Shown: positions 58,451 through 64,000 of the stretch, piece after piece
Layout of the letters: each line of letters begins with the position of its first letter
Numbering within the stretch: position 1 is the stretch's first letter
Notes under the pieces: generated by a model
Told to the model about the DNA's origin: nothing
The model's input: the letters and a program-made list of their open reading frames with translations, nothing else
Databases searched by the model: none
NCBI GenBank assembly: GCA_932294295.1
Contig: OW028577.1
Location: 311,001-375,000 of the forward strand
Direction: 5' to 3'
DNA length: 64,000 nucleotides
From: Alitta virens
Taxonomy: Eukaryota > Annelida > Polychaeta > Phyllodocida > Nereididae
Position numbers and translations under genes: made by a program

Positions 58451-60153
58451 AATAGCATCTAGATGACTGGCCCACTGGGAAAGAGACAGTGGAAGACGTC
58501 CTGAATTCTAAATAGTTCCATACTGACCAGACTAGCCTTGTTTTGCTAAATATAGTCTATGTCTGACTTTGATATAATTTGAAAATAGTTTTTATTAATC
58601 ATTGTTTATATTATAACTTGCTACATAATTCATCTTCATCAAAGCTACCTAGTCAAATTAATTATCTATCTTGAAAATTAACTTTGAATGAACACTCCCC
58701 CCCTCACCATGGTGACTCCCTGAGAGTGATAATAATTGTGTCTTTCCAGTGAGCCTCCAAACTCACACAAATAATTTCATGATAGCGATGTCATAACCGT
58801 ATATTAAATGCCAATATTGCAATATTTATGCTAAATAACTTGATGTTACTATTTTTGATGAAATATATAATTTTTTTATGAATTCAATTTTAATAAATAG
58901 AGCAGATACGCTTTGGAAAATACACTATTTTGACACCACTGCACTCAACATCCAAACATGCACACTTATTGAGATATGTCAAATAGTGCGTTTTCGTATA
59001 AATTACTTGAATTATTTATCGGATTGATTTTATTCACAGAAATGAGACCATTGTAGATGAACAGCTCAATGATCTGTCAACAGGCATCACATTACAAAAA
59101 CCTCTCCTGTGTTTACATATTGATGCATGAAATATGTATCTCAAATCAATAGCACTAGAATGTAAAGGTAATCTATACCTGTACAAAGCTGTATAATATT
59201 ATAAGAATCATGCAGTCTTTGATATATTATAATCTGGAAGAGACAAAGATAGTCTAATTTGGAATCAAGACTCGGTGCTCAAATGAATGTATTAAGCTTC
59301 TGGGGACTTCACTTATTCTGGGATTTTCACCTGTTTTTCTGATGGTATGCTTAAATGTCCAGAAAATAGTTATCATTTGACTAAAGTGACTAAATTTAAC
59401 TGGAGAAATAAGAAATAGCAATATGATCAGTCAATCATAGAAGGATTAATAACAAAACCAATTAATCAATTAATTACGATCAATCAATTAACCAATTAAT
59501 CACGCAATAAATCAATCATTCACTCAATCTTCAGTCAAGTCAGCCAATCAATAAATCATATGGTTACAGTCAGATCAATCACATGTTCAACTCAAGGGAT
59601 TCAGTTCAATAAATGGATAAATTAGTAGATCTATGCCCTGCACCTCCGATTTGCAATAATCTGCATGTCAGATTATGTGTAGGCGGTAATGAGACCAAAA
59701 CACTCAGAAAAAGAAAATAAAGACTAAAAAAAAAGTTGACTGCGGAGGAGGGCGGCCAGGTCAATATTGGTTCAAGTCATATTTCATAAATCAGGGAACT
59801 ATGAGTATTTTGTCAGCATAATTAGACAAAGGAGCAGGTGGTGCACTTTCTAATCATTTACCTTGCAATCTCATAATCTTGCCAAATAAACAGAAAAATG
59901 CAGGACAAACGGTGCGAAGGAATTGATTTACTCGCCCTCTCTTTGTATCTGATTCAACTCGTTTCCTGTGCGGCTTTATAGACGTACACAATTTTATAGT
60001 TTTTGGTGAATAAATGTAGAATCGATTTTTGTGGTTCCGTTTCAGTTGTAAGTACTGGTATTTGTATGGTGCTGAAATGCAGTTTGTTTGTGTGTTACTT
60101 TTTATGTGCCTCATTTTCTATACTTCCCACCAAATAGGGCAAACTTTGTGCTA

Positions 60154-60268
60154 CATGGCCACATGTGCCACGTACGTTTTCCATGAGAAGGATAAACGCA
60201 TGGAAAACCCCCCGTTTTCATGCATTTGGATAAACGCATGGAAAACGCACGTGGCACAATTGGCCATG
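60154..60268. mobile_element. CATGGCC foldback MITE, copy 5
   Basis: 115 bases, TA on both flanks, both terminal arms intact; the middle is shortened and contains a CCCCCC interruption. Confidence 0.85.
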
Positions 60269-60399
60269 TACCATTGGGACAGCTGACATTTATCTGACAT
60301 TGACCTGACATTGAACCAACATTGCTCCAACATTGAATCAAAACGCTGGGTCAACATTCAGCTGATGTGGCACATTATCTCGACAGTCTGTCTGACTTT

Positions 60400-60740
60400 T
60401 TTCTTCCTTCTCTTTCTTTCTTGGTCTCTCTGTGTCTCTCTCTATGTTCTGGTCCACTTTTCTGTCTATTGCCATATTATGCTCCATTCTCTCTGCCGGT
60501 CTGTCTATTACTGCATCAAATGAATGCGCATAATGTCTTTCACATTGCGACTTTAACAATTTCTCCATATCTGGCTTTACCAACAACCTGTTATCTGTCG
60601 GTTTGTCTGTTGCGCTTTCTTTCATTTCTCTTTCTTTCTTGACCTTTCTGTCTGTCTGTCTGTCTATATACCATTACCCATCTGTCTGTCCAATTTCTTT
60701 GCTGTCTCTGTCAGTCTGTCTCATTGTGTGTGCATTGCGT
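60400..60740. repeat. CT-rich low-complexity stretch
   Basis: Runs of TCTGTCTG, CTTTCTTT and CTCTCTG with interspersed unique sequence. ORFs on both strands here are composition artefacts. Confidence 0.7.
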
Positions 60741-60895
60741 AGCTCTGTGTGATAAATAATGTATGGTGTTAGTCTGAAATTTGTAGACTGAGCTGCTTCT
60801 CAACTATTTGCTAATGACAGGACGGCCTTGTAAGTAATGGTCCTGGAGCACACAGTTTGCAGACACAAGTGGGGATGCAACAACTGTCTGTACCG

Positions 60896-60917
60896 CTGCT
60901 GCTGCTGCTGCTGCTGC
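60896..60917. repeat. CTG trinucleotide run
   Basis: About seven CTG units, not in a supported coding region. Confidence 0.85.
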
Positions 60918-61884
60918 AGACAAATGCTGTTGTATGCTGCAGACAGATGCCTTGATCTCAAAGAGTGAAGCAAGCTAGAGGCTCATGTTGAACCGCGTCT
61001 TAAATTTGTCAGTAATCTTGTCAATTTCCAAGACCTACCAGTGTTTTCCATTAGATGAGCTACTTAGTACATTTTGCCTCTTCGATATTTTTTCCTGAGA
61101 GTAGATTACTCCCATACCGTATGGGTGGTAGCTCTTGTATAAAAGTATAATGAACTTGAGTTATGATCAATAGCATTGTGTGCTCTTAAATTCAGAAAGC
61201 AAAACTCTCAAGACAAAATGAAATTATTTACAGAAATCTCCATAGGCAGGGGTAAACTATGGCCAGCTTGTCTGCAATATCATAATAATCTCAATGTTTT
61301 AAAAATATGCTTGCACTCATTTTTAGGAACATTATTTGAAAATGTTGTGGTATGATTGTTTCATTGGGTGTTGCAGAGGAGTAGGTACATGTACTACATT
61401 TAGAATAAAGTGGGCCCCACATTAAATCTGCTTCGTTGATAAACACCTTGTTAAACCGTTCCCACCTTGCCGAATTGCCTCCCGGAACTTCGAGTTAAGT
61501 AATAAGATCGTCAGAGATTGTAAAAGTTTTTGGCTAATCACAATTCCTGGAAGCCGACAGCAATTTTTGGAAATGTTCAAAAATCATTGTAGGTTTCCTC
61601 TATTATTATTATGTTTATTCGTACCTACATAGTACAAAATTATGGAAAAATTAAATCGAACAGTTTATGGAAGCATCAATATAAAGAAAAAAAAAATAAT
61701 AATAATAAATAATCAAGTTGTCACTAAGAACTAAGTCACTAATAGCTGTTCCTGTGACAAGTATCTTCTTGTGTGTAGCAATTTGGCTTCACAGTCTCTG
61801 TTCACTATATGAGATAATTCTGCTACATCCAAATTCACCAGATAAGCAGTGTTGAGACCACATAAGTTATCAGCATAGTGAAGG

Positions 61885-62045
61885 TTATGAGTTCGTAGGA
61901 GGTCGTAGGACGTCGTAGATGGGTTCGTAATAGTTCGTAGGTGTTGGTTAATAGGTCGCAGCAGTTCTTCAGTTTGTGATTGGTCGTACAAGTTTTGAGA
62001 AGATCGTAGAAGTTCGTAGGCACGTCGTAGGTTGGTCCTAGCAGT
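61885..62045. repeat. GTAG/TCGTAG-rich diverged array
   Basis: About ten TTCGTAG or GTCGTAG-type motifs in 160 bases with irregular spacing (roughly 10-18 bases). Confidence 0.7.
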
Positions 62046-62514
62046 TTGTCATACCTCAAGTGAAAAGATCGCGGAATTTAGAAAATTATGCTAATTATAT
62101 TCAAATGAGATGATGACGTCACACGAAATGCAAGTAATTAATCTTTTGTTGTTTCATTTCCTCATACAGATGCATTGAATAACAATGAACCACTGTTTTA
62201 AGGAACAAGAAAACACTGACAGAGGCTTTGGGGGTAATGGGGTGTTTTCTGATTGTTTGTTGACAAACTGGTAGGGTGAAGAAGGGGTAACATTGAACCC
62301 CTTCAACTTAACTCAAAACACCCCTTTCCAGAGATAAAAGTAACCCCACTTTAGATTTTGGGACTATTTTAAGGGTTTTTGTACAATCAACAAATTTTCA
62401 ATCTTTTGGCATGTCTGGGTTAGCTCCTTAACCGTTCAACACATTTTTTTGAAAAAGCATCCTCAGTTTTCACTGTTTTAAAGATTTTTTTCATCAAAAG
62501 TCTCCCAATCAAGA

Positions 62515-62585
62515 GGGTTCCTGTAGCTCAGTGGTTAAAAGGTCAACTATGTTATTGGTTGAACAGAATGTTTTGTGATCCAACT
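62515..62585 (+). repeat. tRNA-like SINE head fragment
   Basis: GGGTTCCTGTAGCTCAGTGG TTAAAAGG: A-box-like; the B-box region is lost. Confidence 0.45.
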
Positions 62586-62817
62586 TTTTAAAAAACAAAC
62601 TTACATTTCTGCACATTATTAACAATTATGACATAAAAAAGAGACTTTCTCCGCAATGTTTTGGTGAACATTCGAGAATCCTCTTTGCCTACCACAAGCC
62701 TTATCAAACTTGAGACTTTCTTGGCTCCCTTGGTAGCATGCACCCAGCATGAAGCTGTTATGGGCTTCTCAGCTCAAGAACTCTGCAATTGCCGTCTCCG
62801 CATGTGGGTGGGTGGAT

Positions 62818-62972
62818 TAGGATTTTAAATCCTGTTTTTATGCACCTGATGGGCTAATTAAGACAGGCAGGGACCATGGCAATCGGATGATGGACGAAAC
62901 AGCCATCCAACTTCGGCTCAAACCGGGAATTGAACCCAGGAGCCAGTGGTTGGAAGCCCAGCATGCTAACAT
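62818..62972 (-). repeat. tRNA-derived SINE, family 1
   Basis: On the minus strand: CTGGGCTTCCAACCACTGGC, B-box GGGTTCAATTCCCGG, then body TGCCTGTCTTAATTAGCCCA TCAGGTGCA. Paralogous to 28395-28557 over about 140 bases. Confidence 0.8.
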
Positions 62973-63559
62973 CAACCAGTGACAATTTTAGATGTTTTTT
63001 GAACCTGACAGCTGCCAGGGATTTTTTTAAGTACAATTGTCAAATTTATGTGAATCCAACAGGTTTTATGGATGTTATTTGACATGTAATATTGATTCAG
63101 ACACAGAGTACCTAGAAAGAAAACCTTTTAGCGATTGCATATTCTGACACACATATGTTTTCTTTGCTGTACAATCGATCCTACTCTAATTGAAATGAAG
63201 ACTAAAAAAATGTCCGTGCCAGCACAACAAGTACATTGCAAATAAAATTCAATATTCTTGACGTCTATGGCAAAACCAGCGCTTTTTTTTTCTAACTTGT
63301 TGATCGTTGTGGTTGCAAGATTTTTGCAGAAATATATTGACGGCTCTTCAACAAATGAATAATGTGCATAGTAAAAGCCATAAAGTGTTACATTGTCTGA
63401 ATTTTGAGTCAATAAAACAATTACTGCACTTTCTGAATTTTCATTTGATGAAAAGCATTGACAAATCTTGACATCATGACTTTCTAGAACAATTGACCCT
63501 GCCAAATGGGCTCTCATGAGTATTTATCAGCATATATTTCATTAAAAATATGGTTGTGT

Positions 63560-63680
63560 CATATTGGGTGCCTTTGAAAGTCCTGGGCCTCCTTGTGGCA
63601 AGGGTGGTAACACTGTGGGTGAAGACCTCAAATTGCAATGGCCAACACAGGGCTCTGCGCAACGCACACTCCAGTTATAC
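63560..63680 (-). repeat. Dispersed repeat R3, copy 3
   Basis: Inverted copy of 52205-52330, including CTGGAGTGTGCGTTGCGCAG and GGTCTTCACCCACAGTGTTA. Confidence 0.85.
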
Positions 63681-64000
63681 AGGATGACACGTCATTCAAG
63701 ATAAATAACTGAATAAATCACTTTTGATGTCAATGATAAGTGACGTACTGGGTATAGAAATATGTAATGTATCCACACCCTGCCAGAGGAATCCTCATGA
63801 GCAAGATCATGTTATAAGATAAGGACATGTCAACCAGAATTAACACTTACACCCAAAAAAGGCAGAATTAGTCACACGGTCAAGGTCATGATCAATACAT
63901 CGATCAGTCAAGGTCTCAAGAACATGACCAGTGAATCCACTTTAACTCAAAAAACTTATAATTTTAGTATAAACTGTAATTGTTCACTTGAATGGGCTGC

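Larger units (their letters stand above)
57512..64000. other. Upstream flank of the ClC gene
   Basis: No gene supported in these 6.5 kb. Contents: CpG-richer patch (58220-58450), AATC-rich low complexity (59440-59570), foldback copy 5 (60154-60268), CT-rich stretch (60400-60740), CTG run (60896-60917), GTAG-rich array (61885-62045), SINE pieces (62515, 62818-62972), repeat R3 copy 3 (63560-63680). The plus-strand frame at 57666-57956 is isolated and has no domain; I do not call it. Confidence 0.55.

Noticed and set aside
60338..60642. Overlapping 90-codon ORFs on both strands
   Set aside because: Arise from CT-rich low complexity, which is open in several frames.
61731..62059. Minus-strand ORFs with repeated YDLLRT-type peptides
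   Set aside because: Product of the GTAG-rich diverged array.

Overview
This 64 kb window is animal nuclear DNA. It is AT-rich, its introns are long and follow GT-AG, and it holds many simple-sequence tracts, tRNA-derived SINE-like pieces and short foldback (MITE-like) elements. The coding sequence points to an invertebrate, perhaps a lophotrochozoan such as a mollusc, but that is only an impression. I see no bacterial, plasmid or viral genes.

Layout: (1) 1-2094, minus strand: a BTB/POZ-BACK protein gene whose 3' end runs off the left edge. Its tail is built from small phase-0 exons, three of which end in the same L-S-D-D-E peptide. (2) 3641-4423, plus: an intronless-looking basic protein with a degenerate 10-residue repeat; not recognised. 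(3) 5397-5928, minus: the terminal exon of an unrecognised basic protein. (4) 7192-7923, plus: an unrecognised basic/acidic protein with four S-P-x-K sites and a lysine-rich patch. (5) 8946-57337, minus: one large gene, reconstructed here as 23 coding exons, for a ClC-6/ClC-7-type H+/Cl- exchanger of about 876 residues. It fills about three quarters of the window, and nearly everything between 9 and 57 kb is its introns. (6) 57.5-64 kb: upstream flank with a CpG-richer patch near 58.2-58.45 kb, repeats and no convincing gene.

The exchanger is the best-supported call. The 23 exons join in frame across 22 GT-AG introns, carry the GSGIP, GKEGP and GVFIP anion-pathway motifs, both exchanger glutamates and two CBS domains. 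Its most unusual feature is a roughly 65-residue insertion after the DC of helix J, with ten histidines and three clustered N-glycosylation sequons. Family signatures are mixed: some segments resemble ClC-7, others ClC-6.

Repeats: a TA-flanked foldback family with CATGGCC ends (five copies, arms containing a CACGTG E-box), a pogo/Tigger-like MITE, other single foldbacks, at least two SINE-like families, another three-copy dispersed repeat, and several mini- and microsatellites. No operon-like or CRISPR-like system is present. Exons were placed by hand from splice sites, reading frame and remembered family patterns; no alignment was run.
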